Shown here: positions 36,301 to 51,300 of the stretch, piece by piece | Layout of the letters: the number at the start of each line of letters is the position of its first letter | How positions within the stretch are numbered: the first letter of the stretch is position 1 | From: Mactromeris polynyma | Taxonomy: Eukaryota > Mollusca > Bivalvia > Venerida > Mactridae | NCBI GenBank assembly: GCA_032209605.1 | Contig: JASFXZ010000014.1 | Span: 16,449,231-16,513,230 of the forward strand | DNA length: 64,000 bases | Direction: 5' to 3' | Made by a program: the position numbers and the translations under genes | Notes under the pieces: generated by a model | What the model saw: only the letters and a program-made list of their open reading frames with translations | The model's database searches: none | What the model was told of the DNA's origin: nothing

Positions 36301-39300
36301 CTAGTTTCAGAAAATTGGCCTTGCAAGCGGATCTAGAACCAAATAAACGAAACACAAGAAGTAGTAAGGCATAAAATGGATCTTCTAGAACACTTTACAA
36401 CTGGGCATACAATGGATCTTCTAGAACACTTCACAACTGGGCATACAATGGATCTTCTAGAACACTTTATAACTGGGCATACAATGGATCTTCTAGAACA
36501 CTTTACAACTGGGTATTACAAGGCTTTTGGCTTCCGGTTAATTTTAGTTTCATTATATATTTCACTACATCAGAATGTTAACTAAAAGTAAATTCTTTAG
36601 CAGGAAATTCAGACATCGCTAGTCACAGAAGCTTCTCAAAGAATGTATGCCCAAAACATGAATGGGAACCTAATGAATATGCCGTTAAAGTCGATATTTT
36701 TGCGAATTAAACTTTTCGAATTAGCGATTTCAGACCTTTCACCGGTGTAAATATTGTTATATTAACCCATTCCCCCATATATAAGCACTTCTGAGCGTCA
36801 TACCAATGACATATACAACGTAGAAACACATTTCTACGCAACGTGTAAACAAGTTAACATTTTTAGGTTGGGTAAACAAATATATAGGCCGCAACGAAAT
36901 GTTAACCTATCTGCGTCAAGGTAGCCTGGGGTCCTGGCTCACTGATTGCTAACGCTGTCAGTATAGCCAGGCGGAATACAATCACTTCGATTATCTGATT
37001 GGACAAGACAGTGACATGCGCGCGCATTTTCTTTATCCGGTATCTTGCTCACGTGATAAACTTCAGCGCTGAAACATAGTCACGTGGATTCTATTACGCC
37101 TGGCCTTACCGACGCGAAGCAATAGGAGGTTTTGCCAGGCTTCCAGGCTAGCGTCAAGGTTACAAACGTTGGTCGATTTAAGATTATTTGGTTTAGCGGT
37201 TAACGCAAGGTGTGATTGGTTTACACAACACTGGTATACAAATAGCAAAGCCGAAAATACTTGACTTCGTGAACGAAGAATTTTACGTGACTTTCTCAAA
37301 TTCGCAAAGTCACAAACATTTCCAGCTGTACAGTATTCCTGTCTATCAGTCTAAAATATATGTCACAGTAGGACAAGAACACTCAACTCGTTATTGACTG
37401 CTGCTGTGGAATTGTCAACACTCCAATCGCTGATGGCAATTGGTGCTCTTTGCACAGCTAACAGCAGATAAGAATCTCATATATTGCCATCAATATATTG
37501 AAATCAAGGATTCTTATCTATGACAATTTATATCACCATTAATTAAAAATATTGTTACTCACATTTCCATATTTGGTCTTACAAACAGCCATTCTCCAAT
37601 TTTCTCTCAGGGCACAGTCTGCTGCCGCAGCTGAAAAATGGTCTGGCTTCACTACATAATCAATTTCTTCTCCTGTACTAGTGCTCCTGTACCAAGTAAA
37701 TCCGGATATTTTCTCCCCATCTCTGTTTACCCAACCCGGATTTACACCCTCAGTGCCCGTAAGCGCAACATTGCCAAGTCCTGTCTGTAAATATGTTTTC
37801 ATTCAGTTAAATTATATCATTGTACAGCCATTTTTTTCAGGTTTTGGGGAGGTATGGAGGGTTCTTTTGATAAGGGAAATTTACACCATGAATCACCAAA
37901 TTTGAGTATTTATAAGCTAAAATTTTAAATAATTTTACTGAAGGGGAATTTTCTTTCTAAGTAGGGGAAAATATGTTCTTTTTTCTTTGGGGAATGGGGC
38001 CCAATATCGGCCCCATATTTGCTATGAACAGGGCTGTTGTATATCACTGAAATGTACATCATGGTCAAAAGAGCTAACCTTGCCGATTGTGTTTTTGAAA
38101 ACCTTCGCTATATTATGACAAAGTGTCTTGACATGATGATTTTGACAAGTTTACATAGCATTTCAAATCATTAAAGTAATAGTTTCCTGCAATCAAACTC
38201 AACAGAAGATATATCCAGTAACCTTTTAGAAACTCTGTGATATAATACCGGTGGGTATATATATATTAGACCTCTTTTGTGCGATAATGTGTTACGAAAC
38301 GTCTCATGATTTGTTTGCTTTGTAAGCCATCATCACACAAACATAGAGTTTGACTAAGAACTCCATCTATTGCTGTTTACGGCTCTTTCTGTTGTCGATA
38401 CGAGAAAGGAAAGCATTGGGAAGAGAATAAGTTTCTACAGGGAACGCCACATACAGAAAACAACAATCCATAAAACATCAGGCGTCTGAGGAGGCACAAG
38501 GGCAAACACGCAAGGGAACACGGGCGCAAGGAATGGCTTGGCCGCCTATAAAGGACAACTCAGGAGAATGAATGAACAAACAGGTGGGATTTTATGGATG
38601 GAATACATCACAGGACAAGTCAAGACAGCTGGCAACAATAGGCCATACATGCACATATATCAAGTGAACGTCATCCAGCAGTATGATGGAGAGTCGGTAT
38701 TTCTTCTACTTATGTTCTTGAGTATGCCAACGAAATTAAGTGGATGCGAAACCAGGGACGTCCTGCATTATGAACGGTGGGTAGCTGTAATATTATCCAA
38801 ATAAAGTGGAGATGACTACGGATACACCTAACACAGCAAAACAAGATAGCATGCTTACCTCGTCATCGAAGGCGAAGTCAACATTCCTGAACGGTGTATT
38901 GACGGAGAAGAAATATGGTGAATTACGCTTCTTTGCGATGGCGGCTGTGTCGTATACGTCATTTGACTGGAACCCGTCAAACCATATATGGTCAAAAGAT
39001 GTGGGTCCTTTCCACAACGTTACACCGGAGTGGATACTCTCACTGAAACAAATACAAACATAATTCTTACATTGATGACTTAATTCGAAAACATGTGAAT
39101 TTCTGTTACAAAATTGTGATTTTCCTAAATAGTTCATGTCCTGGAATCAGAATACTCGCACACAGTGCTTTGATTCCACGGCTGTTACATTCACAAGGTA
39201 TCGGTATGCTAAAGGAGAGTATTACACTTACGGTACCCATGAGTATGCTAAACTTCTATTCATGCCTTCACTAGGTTCCCCTAAATTTGCACTGTCTCCA

Positions 39301-42300
39301 ATGACAACAGCGTAGCTCAACTTTCCTGCATGGTCAAACTGTTGCCCTTCGCTGAAAAAATACATAACAATTTGAAGGTTAAGATTTGTTGTGCAACATA
39401 CAAAAATGCCAAGATGTTGCGATTGCTGGTCACTCCAGTTCCAAAATGGATTTCGGTAAATTCTCCGAAATTCAGTGGATTTAGGTACGGTAACGTACCC
39501 CTTTAAACTGTATGATGTACAAACATCTTTTTTCAACAAATACGGATTAACACATTATGAGTTCATTCTTTGTTAATGCATGTTTATTGATGTTTTAACT
39601 ATAGGAAATATTTTTTCATATTTGTTTATACAAAATGAACACAAACTGAGCACAATATGACTTTAAATATTGTTTATCACCCTCTCTATCTGCTTTATTT
39701 CTCACATTTTCATTTAAAACTACATGATATCGATAAAAGATCAAGTTATTTTGAGTGCATTACACAATGTCCTTTCATCGGTTATATAACAAGTGAAAAT
39801 AATTGATTCGATCTAATGCAGTAATATAACCTACTTACTTTGTTACTAGGATTCCATTGCAACTGTCAGCAACTCTGAAGCAAATATGAAAATCAAATTA
39901 TTCCATTTCCAATTCTAGGATCAAATATGAATGCGATCCTTACGTTAGCAGGAATGCTTGTATTAGTAATGATGAGGATGCTACAGCTGCTGCTAATTAT
40001 TATTATGAAGATGATGAGGAAGAAGAAGATGATGATTACTATGATGATGATGAAGATGATGATGGTGATGAAGAGGATGATTATTATTATGATGATGATG
40101 ATGATGATGATGAAGAGGATGATTATTATTATGATGATGATGATGATGATGATGAAGAGGATGATTATTATTATGATGATGATGATGATGATGATGATGA
40201 AGAGGATGATTATTATTATGATGATGATGATGATGATGATGAAGAGGATGATTATTATTATTATTATGATGATGATGATGAAGATGATGATGGTGATGAA
40301 GAGGATGATTATTATATGATGATGATGATGATGATGGTGATGAAGAGGATGATTATTATTATTATGATGATGATGATGAAGATGAAGAGGATGATTATTA
40401 TTATTATTATATGATGATGATGATGATGGTGATGGTGATGAAGAGGATGATTATTATTATTATGATGATGGTGATGAAGAGGATGATTATTATTATGATG
40501 AAGATGATGATGATGATGAAGAGGATGATTATTATTATGATGATGATGATGATGAAGAGGATGATGGTGATGATGATGAAGATGAAGATGATGATTATTA
40601 TTATGATGATGATGATGATGATGATTATGATGCTGGAGATCATGAAGATGATGATGATTATTCTACAGCTGCTGTTCCTGCTGATAATGATGAATATAGT
40701 TATGGTAAATAATACAATCGAAATTCGAACATCTTTATAAATATTTGTTCATAACATAGTTAGAGATTATTTTACATAAGGATTGATTTATATTTTTTAT
40801 TATACATGTATTGTATTTTTAAGCAAAGAACATTTTCATCAAAAAATTATATTTTAGTTTTGAGACCAATCTGAAGCTTTTTAATTTCGGGCCATGAAAA
40901 AAACACACACAAATGTACTTACGACACTTCCTGGACATTCAAGAGCCCTCCCTCGATCCATACATTGTGCATTCTATTCTTGTAAGCTAGAAAGTAATTA
41001 AAACATTTACAATTAACAAATGACCAATAATCCAATTGAATCAAAACACTGACTATTTAAGTATACTAATCACTAGATAGGTTATACTGATCAATGATGT
41101 ATGTTGTACTAGTGCATCTGACAATAAATCAATTGCGACTTTGACTAAACCAGGTTTCTGAAAATAGTTTGCCATATCAGTTTAAAGAGTCATTACATAC
41201 GTTTTGTACTGACTGTACGTAAAAAAGCTGAGTTTACATATTTGGCAAGGAATGACATTCTGTCAACGAAAATGCTTTTATTTCACTGAACTTGACTGAA
41301 TTTGCAACAAATACGGCATTTAACTACTGACTTACTTTTAAGGATGACAGTAGAATAATTATAAGTGTCGAGAGCAACATGTTTGGGAGACTGACATTTT
41401 GCCTGGGGTTGATGGGTTGTTACACTCCCTAGTGAAGTCTAATTGATTCATTACTTGATTATTACTACAGGAAAAACCTATACTGGTCTTGCTCTAGGGG
41501 GCCACTCTAAACATATTGCATTGTACTTACCTGTTATTTTTCTCAGATTGATTTCAATTGGGGCAGATTCTGGATCTTTTGGATCCTCTCTGGGTTGCCA
41601 GTCATTACAACAGTGTGTGGTTCTATCATCGTTCAGCTTGTTACCGATCATTATTCCAAACTGTTAATATATAAATAGCACTTGTCAAATGTTTATTTAG
41701 TTCAAGCAAAGCATGCTCGTATAACAAAATATTCATTGCAAATAATAGGAGTTATAAACAACTACATTGATGTCAAAATGAAAATATGATTTCCAATATG
41801 AAAACAAAACTGATTATTCACTAAACATTTCACGATTTTCATCAATTGTATACGCATTTGTTTCATAGGGGATGTTTGACTTACACTTGCTAATGAATTG
41901 ATTATGCTTTTCTGCCTATCCAACGCAAATTTCGAAGAGCGTTTCCATACTTTTATCACTGAATTTAGACAATACTATAATTCACAACAAATATCTAATT
42001 TGCGGGTAGTAATTTAATAGCAATTAATTTAATTGTTTCCATAGACTTAATAATAACCACGTTTTTTCTACAATGTACAGTCAACCCCGGCCCCATTAGA
42101 CCAGTATTGCGTGTGTACGTATATGTGGTATCGTATAACGTATCTCTTACATACCACGTGGTTACTGTGAGCAACATTGTTGTAAAATTCCTTAATCATT
42201 GTCCGTTGGGCTTCAAGCTCGTCCATCAAACCAAACTCTCTGGATGGTGCAATTGGTTGGTCGGGGTATATAAACCAGATACCAGCGCCGTAACCTCCGG

Positions 42301-45300
42301 CCGCCACATTGTTTATCACACGTGTATTAGGATTTGTAATCCAAAATGCTGCTGGAATACTGAAAATTAATTGAAGGTATCAATATGAAAGACAAAACAA
42401 AGAACATTTTTGCACAAACAAACCTATATAAAATTATATATATATCACTGACTTTCTTCAAATCTCCCTCCCTCCTACTAACCACTCCCTTATTACCATA
42501 CAACCTCACTTTCTCCCTCCCTGCAACCTCTATCCCACACCATTACTGTTTCCCTTAACCCTATGTTCTCTCCCTAAATCAGCCGTTCCTCTCCTGTCCT
42601 CTCTAATCGTCCGTCCGTCACTCCCTCCGTCCGTCCCTCTCCAATTCCCCTCCCTCCCTCCCCTCCTCCACCCTCCCTCCCTCCATAACAATATACCTTG
42701 CATCCATTGGTTCCAGAGACCCTGTTGCCCTTCTGGTAAAGAGGGCCAAATTTCCATCAAACGTATTGTCTAATTCTCCGCCGTCCTCCAAGAAAAATCC
42801 ATGTCCCATGTACTTGTAACAAGTGCTGTCAATCACCTAGTTGCCATGACAATAAATGAGAGTTTTGTGAGTTTTGACCACAGGGGCTTGTAACAATGTA
42901 CTTATATATCGTATCACGGATCTTGTAACGAAATTCAGTGGTTATAACTCAACAGAACTCAAAATAACATTGTTATATTTGCCAGTTATCCGTTATATAC
43001 TTATTATCAGGTAATTAAAAGCGGTAGGTGCACATAGGTCTAAAATTGGCCCTGTGTCAAAATACGATGAAATATGATACATGTACGATGAACAAATGTC
43101 TATGTTATGTTCATCTATGTGGTTAATTTTGCAGTTGCCATGACAATCAAAACAATAAATATTCTAGATGTTGTGCTGCTATGTATGAAAAATTATCGAA
43201 ATAAATCGTTTACTTCTATTATGTAAAAAATTAAATGATACAAATTATGGATTTCCATCACTTTGAATACTTTTAAAAGCAGAATCGCATTATGACTGTC
43301 TAAAATATAAATGTTCGCGTATATTTTTACCTCAACACCGTGAGATCCGTGAATTGTTACACATCTTGCAAAGGTGTCGTGAATCGAAACCCCCCTTATG
43401 TACGGTACGGTTGCAGACGGGATTTTATCAAAACACATGTGGAAATGGATTGGATAACGGCCAGCATCTGTCTGTTGTCCGACATTAAACAATTCAAAAT
43501 TTTCGAGATGAACATTGGCGTAGTTCTTCAAAATCTGGAAAAAAACAGTTGCTTTGTGAGATGCCATAACATGAAATAAACGATACGCACGCAGTGATCT
43601 CATAGTGCACAATACTGAACTAAACCTTTCACGATTAACGGAAGTGCGAAGTCACGTAATTTAATAGACCAATTCAAATTTTCGATGCAATCATTATTTA
43701 TAAGGTAAGCTTTGTGGGAGGAATCCTTAGCAAAAACAGGAACAGTTCTCACAAAACACTCGCCTTTGTAACTGCATTACTATTACATGGCTTACAGTGC
43801 CACCAGACAATACGTATGCCGAAGGAACGAATGACGAAAAAGATCGTGTCGACAAATCATCCAGAACTGATTGGTAGATGTATCCAATCAAATGTTTGCA
43901 AGGCGAAACTAGGTGTTTATTATGAAGCAATCGGTTTTAAAATGCAACAACAACAATAAAAAACATAATTGTAGAGGATCAAATACTAAAGAGGAATATA
44001 AAGTAATAAAAGAAATCCACAGATACAACATATCTGTAAAGCAACAACAAACAGACACATAGTGTTGCCGCGCAAGCGCAAACGTCCATATTGCTGCAGC
44101 GCAAGCGAAAACGCCCATATTGTTGCCCCGCAAGAGCAAACGTCCATAGTGTTGCCGCGCAAGCACAAACGTCCATATTGTTGCCGCGCAAGCACAAACG
44201 TCCATATTGTTGCCGCGCAAGCCACAAACGTCCATATTGTTGCCGCGCAAGCACAAACGTCCCTAATATTGTTGCCGCGCAAGCACAAACGTCCATATTG
44301 TTGCCGCGCAAGCACAAAAGTCCATATTGTTGCCGCGCAAGCACAAACGTCCATATTATTGCCGCGCAAGTGCAAACACACATACTGTTGCCGCACAAAG
44401 ACAATCACATTTATTGTTGTCAGAACAGCACAAACACTTACTTTGTTGCCACATAAATCGTTGCATTTTTGCAGCAGAGAACAAGAATGAAATGAAATAT
44501 ATATGTGTTACAAATTACTTTGATATGCGCTCCAAATGTGTCAAAATTTAGCACCGTCTTTTCCTTACAATTTCCATTAAATTCGGGACACTCGGGCTCC
44601 ATTTCTCCACTTATAACCAGTTTTCGCGACAAGAGTGCTACCTCGGCCCTCATATCAACAGCTCCGTGAAGAACCTCACCATAGTGCATAAACTCAAGAT
44701 GCTCTGAAAACAGTTTTTAAGGCCACAATTTAAAAGTGTTGGTTTGCTATCTCCCTACCTTCCCGCCCCAAAATGTGGCGCTGCAAATATGTTATGGGTC
44801 CACAGCAGGAATAGTTAGCCTTAATCAAGAGATATATATACTGAATAACTACATACAAGAAGTCTTGCTTTTAAAAATATGCCTACCTAGCAACCCAACT
44901 TTACAGAGTAGAATCGGGGGGCGTCCGTGGGTACCGTGATTTATGCACGGTGTCCCGTGTATTTAGCTTTGATTAGGAATTCAATGGGTTTTAATAGGAT
45001 TTCAGTTTTAATCAGTTACTGAGTTTTAAATCAGTACTAACAGGGCCCTGTGTTCAGCTACAGTGTACGTCAGTGAATCACATTCATCTCGCTATTAACC
45101 GGTTATATTTGCACACTTCCAACTGAAACGCATTATGCGTTGCAAATGTTATTAAAGTTATTGTCGTTCTTTTACGAACATTGGCGAACATTTCCGAATG
45201 AACGCAAACTTGTACATTGTACTCAATACAAATCTATTATTATTTATTGTTATGCAGTAATCAATAAATAACGATTGAATTAAAACATGGTACCTTAAGA

Positions 45301-48300
45301 ACTGAACATACTCATTGAAGTTATTAATAAAAAAAAACACTTTCGAACTAGAGTTAATCGCTTTTTCAGACTATTTCGATTTATAAGCTTCTTTTTATGC
45401 ATGAATCCATTAAATATTTTTACCATTGATTCTTATTTCGTTATTTTCGCAGTCAGTACAAAACACCACCTCTCTTTCTTCGGCTTGTTCCCAATCATAA
45501 TCAGTGGACGCAATCACAATTCTGTCACCTGGAAAAATGGAAACACAAAGTTAATAGGGTCCCTACCAGCCAGTATCACAGGAGTGTATCTGGAGCATCT
45601 ATTCAGGACTGGAAGCCTGGGGTTCGGTCAGTATACTCAAACAGTGTTAGCCTGGGGGGTATCCCTCCATCCTTATAACTGGAATAAATACTACATGACC
45701 CTGGTTGTTTATGTGACTGTTTGTCCTCTTTGATTCTCCTAGTTATTCCTTATGGTCTGCCAGGCCATTCCTTGCGCATCTGTGTGGGGAGGCACTGTCT
45801 TATGTATGTAAGCAACTTATTCCTTCTCTTTTAAAGCCCCAATATTAAAAAAACATCACTTAACTTAGGCTTCAAGAAGGTGAACCATGGCCAAAAGTCC
45901 ACAACTGCTATATTGTGTATTATAATGTACTGTGAATTACGGGTATAATACTTCTACATGAAACAAATGCTTTTCAAGACGAAATTACGTAAACCACACT
46001 CAAAGTGCATTTGCCCTATTTTGCTCTTCATTCAACATCAATATTGAGACAACTCAACAATAAGAACAGTTTTCAAGGGAAGTCGTATTATTGAGGTTTT
46101 ACTGTATATGGTACAGTAAAACATCGTTAATAAGACCACTCTTGTGACCCTTGAAAACTGGTCTTGATATTGAGGTGGTCTTAATATTGAGGTTGAATAA
46201 AGAGCCGAACAGTGAAAATGGACTTGAAACATTTGGTCTTAATTTCAGTTGGAGTTGATCTTTTAGTGAGGTTTTACTGTAGAGTGAATATATTTCATTT
46301 ATTTTTTCATACTTACGGTTACTGATAGATAATTATGTTTCACATTGACAATCAAAGTACTCACCCGCTAGCCATGTTGTACTATCGTCAATCATACGTA
46401 GTTTCGGTTCGATCCCGTCCCTGTTTGATACCCGGAAGTTTTCTTGCTGTTTCCATGTTTTGTCTCCACCGACGGTACCAGCAGAAAATATCAAGGTTTC
46501 ATCAACGACAAATTTGACCATTGATGTTGTACCCATAGGATTGGTCACTTCTTGGTAACTGTCAGGATTTCCTGGAGCAAGAACACCATAGTAAACTTGT
46601 GTTGATTGGAATAAACATATCTTAGTGATATATAGGGTGTTAAATAAGTTTGAATTTAGATAAAATGAATATAATGCTGTGTATAATGGCTAGATTTCAC
46701 ATCATGAGAGACACTGCTATTTCATGAATATCTGTTTTATTTAGAACTCTCACACAAATGTAAACTATTGGTCCATAGCGACATAGATTGGGAGAACATT
46801 TATAAAATATAAAAAATCAAACTGTGAGAACGAACTTTTTAACACCCTGTACATGTAACACTGAATACGACTTCTTCGTTAATTTTGTTAGTTTTAGCTA
46901 AAATACAGAGACATCTCAGTGATAATACCATCGTTGGTGCTGCAGAAATTTGGTCTTAATCGTAAGGTGGTCTTTTTATCGAGTTAACGTATGAAAGAAA
47001 TAAAAAATAAAAAAACTGTTTTGATAAAAATATTAATTGGATGTTCTTAACTTCAAAATGGTTTCAAGCGAGGTTTCACTTTACGAATAGCCGCTAGCAA
47101 ATCGATACATGTTGTAAATCGGAATAAGGAGACACTGGTTTGGATAATAGGCCTACCGATCATTTTACATCAACATTAGCATCAACAACATCATTAGCAG
47201 CAGCATTAAATTGTTACCATTATCATCAGTATCATCATCACCATCACTAAAATCAATCATTATCATATTCATCATTGTTATGATTTAAACAAATCAGCAT
47301 CACCACCAATATCATTATTTAGTTTTATTATAATTATGATAAGCATACTAATATATCATTACAGTTACCCACCTTTCTGGTAAACGAAGGCCCAGGTACT
47401 TCCATCCTTTTGTACCCCACGGAGTATCCCAGTACCAGTGACTTCACCGTACAACAATGTCTCTATAGCGTCGTAGGCCCCGGTGATCTGATCGTCCCCC
47501 TCCTTTCGACGAATCTCTCGTTGTGAAGCCATCATAAGGATCTCACCTTCCTGAACGCCTGAAGTGATGTTTAGTTTACGTGAAAAAAGTTAACAACTTA
47601 TATCAATCGCTCTTGATGAATGTTTTCGGAGTTACTAACCAGTACTTGTGCCTACTTCAATGATTGTGAAGTTCGTTGTTCAATCTCGCCCAGGCTGGGA
47701 GTCGAACCAGTGATTTTCGGATCAGGAGACTATCCTTCTCTTAAGTGATGTTCACAGATAAATATTGGGAAAAACATAAACAGGAGATTGTCACGAGTTA
47801 TTTCCCTTTAACCCATCTATATCAATATAAGTTATACTATAGAAGGGGCAAAGGGAGAGAACTATGAATGCGATAAAGAGAAAGAACTCATGACAATCTC
47901 ATGTGAACCGGACTGTCACATAACAAGACCAACAATGGACCGATACTATTCCTTAACGCGTTTTAAAGGGGCTTCATCCTTAATTATCCATACAAAGTCA
48001 TATAAATAAACGGAATTGGAAGCAAAATCTGTATCATTTCTATGATGTGGTGACGTTTTTAGCAATTTTCAATAGTATTTCATTAAAGTCTCCTTGTGCT
48101 TTTTGAGGTGGCAGTGTATTCTGGGTGTTTCATTTCCTGTTTGACTTCTTCATTCATTGTTCCCAAATGATGATTCGTTTGAGAGATAACACTATGCATC
48201 ATGATTGAACGTTAGGTTCAATAAAGTACTAAAATCCCCCCCCCCCCACCCCACACACATGTCTTGGACGAATGTCTGCTTTTGTTGGTAAGATAATTAC

Positions 48301-51300
48301 AAAACTCAGTAATACTTACTGTTAATATGATCAACCAGTAGAGGATTATGCCATATCAATTCATAAGCTCCGTAATTTTTAACTATTGGTCTGTTTGAGT
48401 CATCTAGCGCAAAGGTATAAGCGACCACTCCATTCACCCAGTCATTCACTGTGTTATACTCGGGAGACCACTGTTGAGATATTATAATGTTTTAAATATC
48501 AAACCTGTCTTATACAGCCAGTCAAGCGGTACATCAAATATGGCCGTTTAAAGTAAGTGTATATTCATAACAGGTGTATATTTTACAAAAATGAACAGTC
48601 CCCGATCTCTCAAAGCATCTAATATGAGATTTTGCTCAAAAAAGAGACTGAGGTTGAGACAAATCTCATTTGAATCTTTTAAAAAATTTGAGAACAAAAC
48701 TCATCTCAAACTCGGTCTCACATGAGGAAAATATCAACGATTTGAGACAATATTTTAGCTGATAGTTAGCTCAAATTGAGATGTTTCGTGAAATCGGTGC
48801 AAGGTGGGGTTAATAAATATTGACCTGCCTCAGACTTGCAGGTGGCTGTTTAAGTCAGGCAGTTACTAACAGAGATTCATCTGTATTTATCATAATGTAC
48901 ATTTACAGCTCTTAGTAATTCGAACGATGATTTTAAACCCTAATGTATACATGTGTTAAATGGCGAGTTAGGTCAATGGCACAAATTTATACAACAATGC
49001 AAGAAATACAATTTCTCACATAGCTTTTTCAAATGGGAGATATACAGTAAAACCACAATAATACGACCACTCTTTGGACCCTTGAAAATTGGTATTCTTA
49101 CTGAGGTTGTCTTAATATTAAGGTACAATTAAGAGCAGAACAGTGAAAATGGACTTGAAAATTGTGTCCTTAATTTCTAGGTGGTCTTATTATTGAAGTG
49201 GTCTTCAAGTGAAGTTTTACAATACTTTTTTAGTTTTTACTTACTGCATGTTCGAAGTATATGTCTGTGCTGTCTTCTGTAAGGGGCTTCAGAGTTTCGG
49301 TAATTTTAGTCCAAGAGAGTCGGGGTTCTCCGTGAATTTCGAGCGTACCGCCAGCACCGACTAAAATCGCTTTAGGGTGTGTCTCGCCTTCATGATCCTG
49401 TCGATTGCCTGAAGTTATATAAAGTTAATTTCAAGGACGTTTGCTTATTAAGCTGTGTAAGGAATTATGATGCATATGTCCATATTGAATTATTAGTATT
49501 GTTTCATTCAATTGTAGGAACTTGTCGTAGTAAACTGGTGACCGTATTTTACAGAGTCTGCAATTATTGGAGATGAAAATTCAATTTATTTTATGATTAG
49601 TTAGTTATCATATTTTTTGAAGAAAAGAGAGAAACTGGTTGCTGAAAATACGGTTTTTAATGATGCGGTCTTAATTCCGAGGTGGCCTTTAAGTCAGGTA
49701 TTGCTGTACGGTCAATTACTCGTATTATCACATAATAAATGCAGCAAATGGTGCCGTTCCTCGATGTTCACGATAAGCGCCCGTCGACTAGGAAAATCGG
49801 GATCATCGAAACGATTGACGATGTTAGATGCTTTTTCTTTAGTATTGACACTTACTGGTAACAGTTGCTTAATAATAAAAGATATGATTATTTAATTATT
49901 AAATGAGAGTACCTGTCAACGTAATTGCTAGTTTTCCGGTATACGGGCAATCCTCAGACCCTATCTCCATTGCACCCTCATCATATATATAAATATTGGA
50001 GGCTCTAAAGTCAATATCCACTTCCGGTGAAAATGTCAACATTCCACCATCTTGTATCTGGACGTTAGCCACCGATACTGTCGATACATCGACGATGATC
50101 GGTTCGGTAATCAACACATTTCCTCCATTGTTAGGCTACAATATATATAAGAAACTAATATGTTTTTATGAAATCACAAACAAAAGCCTGCTTCCATGTT
50201 AATACATATTTTATTCTACTTAATTCTTCATACAATTTTCAAATCAAATGTTAAGTGATGGTTTTGTATGCATACACAAACGCTCTTGCCGAATTTTGCT
50301 CAGATGAACAAAACCCAATACATGCATAATCCGGACATGACAAATGCTCTGCTTTAATTAAATGGCTTGACAAAATCCACGTGGGGTCGAAAAACGAACA
50401 TGTTTGAAACAAAAAATATCTTGAAAACAAGATGGTCGGCGCAATCTGAAGGTTAAGCTTAGTTGTGCAACATGAAAACTTGCCGATATGTTACGATTGC
50501 TGGTCACTCCAGATCCAAAATGGATTTCGGTAAATTCTCTGGAATTCAGTGGACTTCGATGAGGTAACGTACCGGTTATCGAAAGGTTAAGCAATCCGCT
50601 GCAAGGTTACAGACGTTGTCCGATTGAAGAGAACTTTGTTTAGTGGTTAACGTAAGATTTGATTGGTTTATACAACACTGATATGCAACTAGCAAAGCCA
50701 TGCTAGTACGGCGGGTTAGCACATTTGATCTGTATATGTTAGTTATACTATATACTCGCGTTACTGCTTCATTTATACACTCGGGTTAATTGAATATTTC
50801 ATTAAACTTCCCGAACCAATCTGGGATATTTAAATATACATAGAAATGGCAGACTTTGTAAAAAATGTAATACAAAAATTTCTATTAATTTGCTCTAAAT
50901 TCTCTGATTTAAGATCAAAATATATGAAGAAATACTACTACACATGGCCCACGAAACATAAATTCTCTTTTCTTATGACTGTAACATAAAAAAATATATT
51001 GTCACTAATATGGCCAAATATATATTTTATTCTATGCCAATCTTATTATAAATTGAATAATTTTATGCTCATATTTGATATAATATATATGTTTACATGC
51101 AATGTAACGTCATGTGCTCTTCAGAAAATCTATGCCTTGCTTTTGTCACAAATATTTTGTATAATTGCCATAAACCCTGTTAATACGTTTTTAATGCAAT
51201 AAACTATTTGTAGTTATTGCTTCATTTATACACTAGGATTAATGAAATATTTCAATCGGGAAGCAATCTGGATTATTTTCATACTCGAATGAATGACAAC

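Noticed and set aside
39927..40319. Poly-Met/Ile frame across the GAT microsatellite
   Set aside because: It is an out-of-frame reading of the repeat. Only the Asp/Tyr frame has non-repetitive flanks worth attention.
43909..44490. Overlapping 110-140 aa frames rich in Cys and Arg on both strands
   Set aside because: They arise from the 29-bp minisatellite in intron 8 and have no exon features.
46365..46553. Alternative acceptor TGACAG for exon 6 of the CEMIP-like gene
   Set aside because: Using it in the required phase gives an immediate TGA stop. The AG 18 bases upstream keeps the frame.
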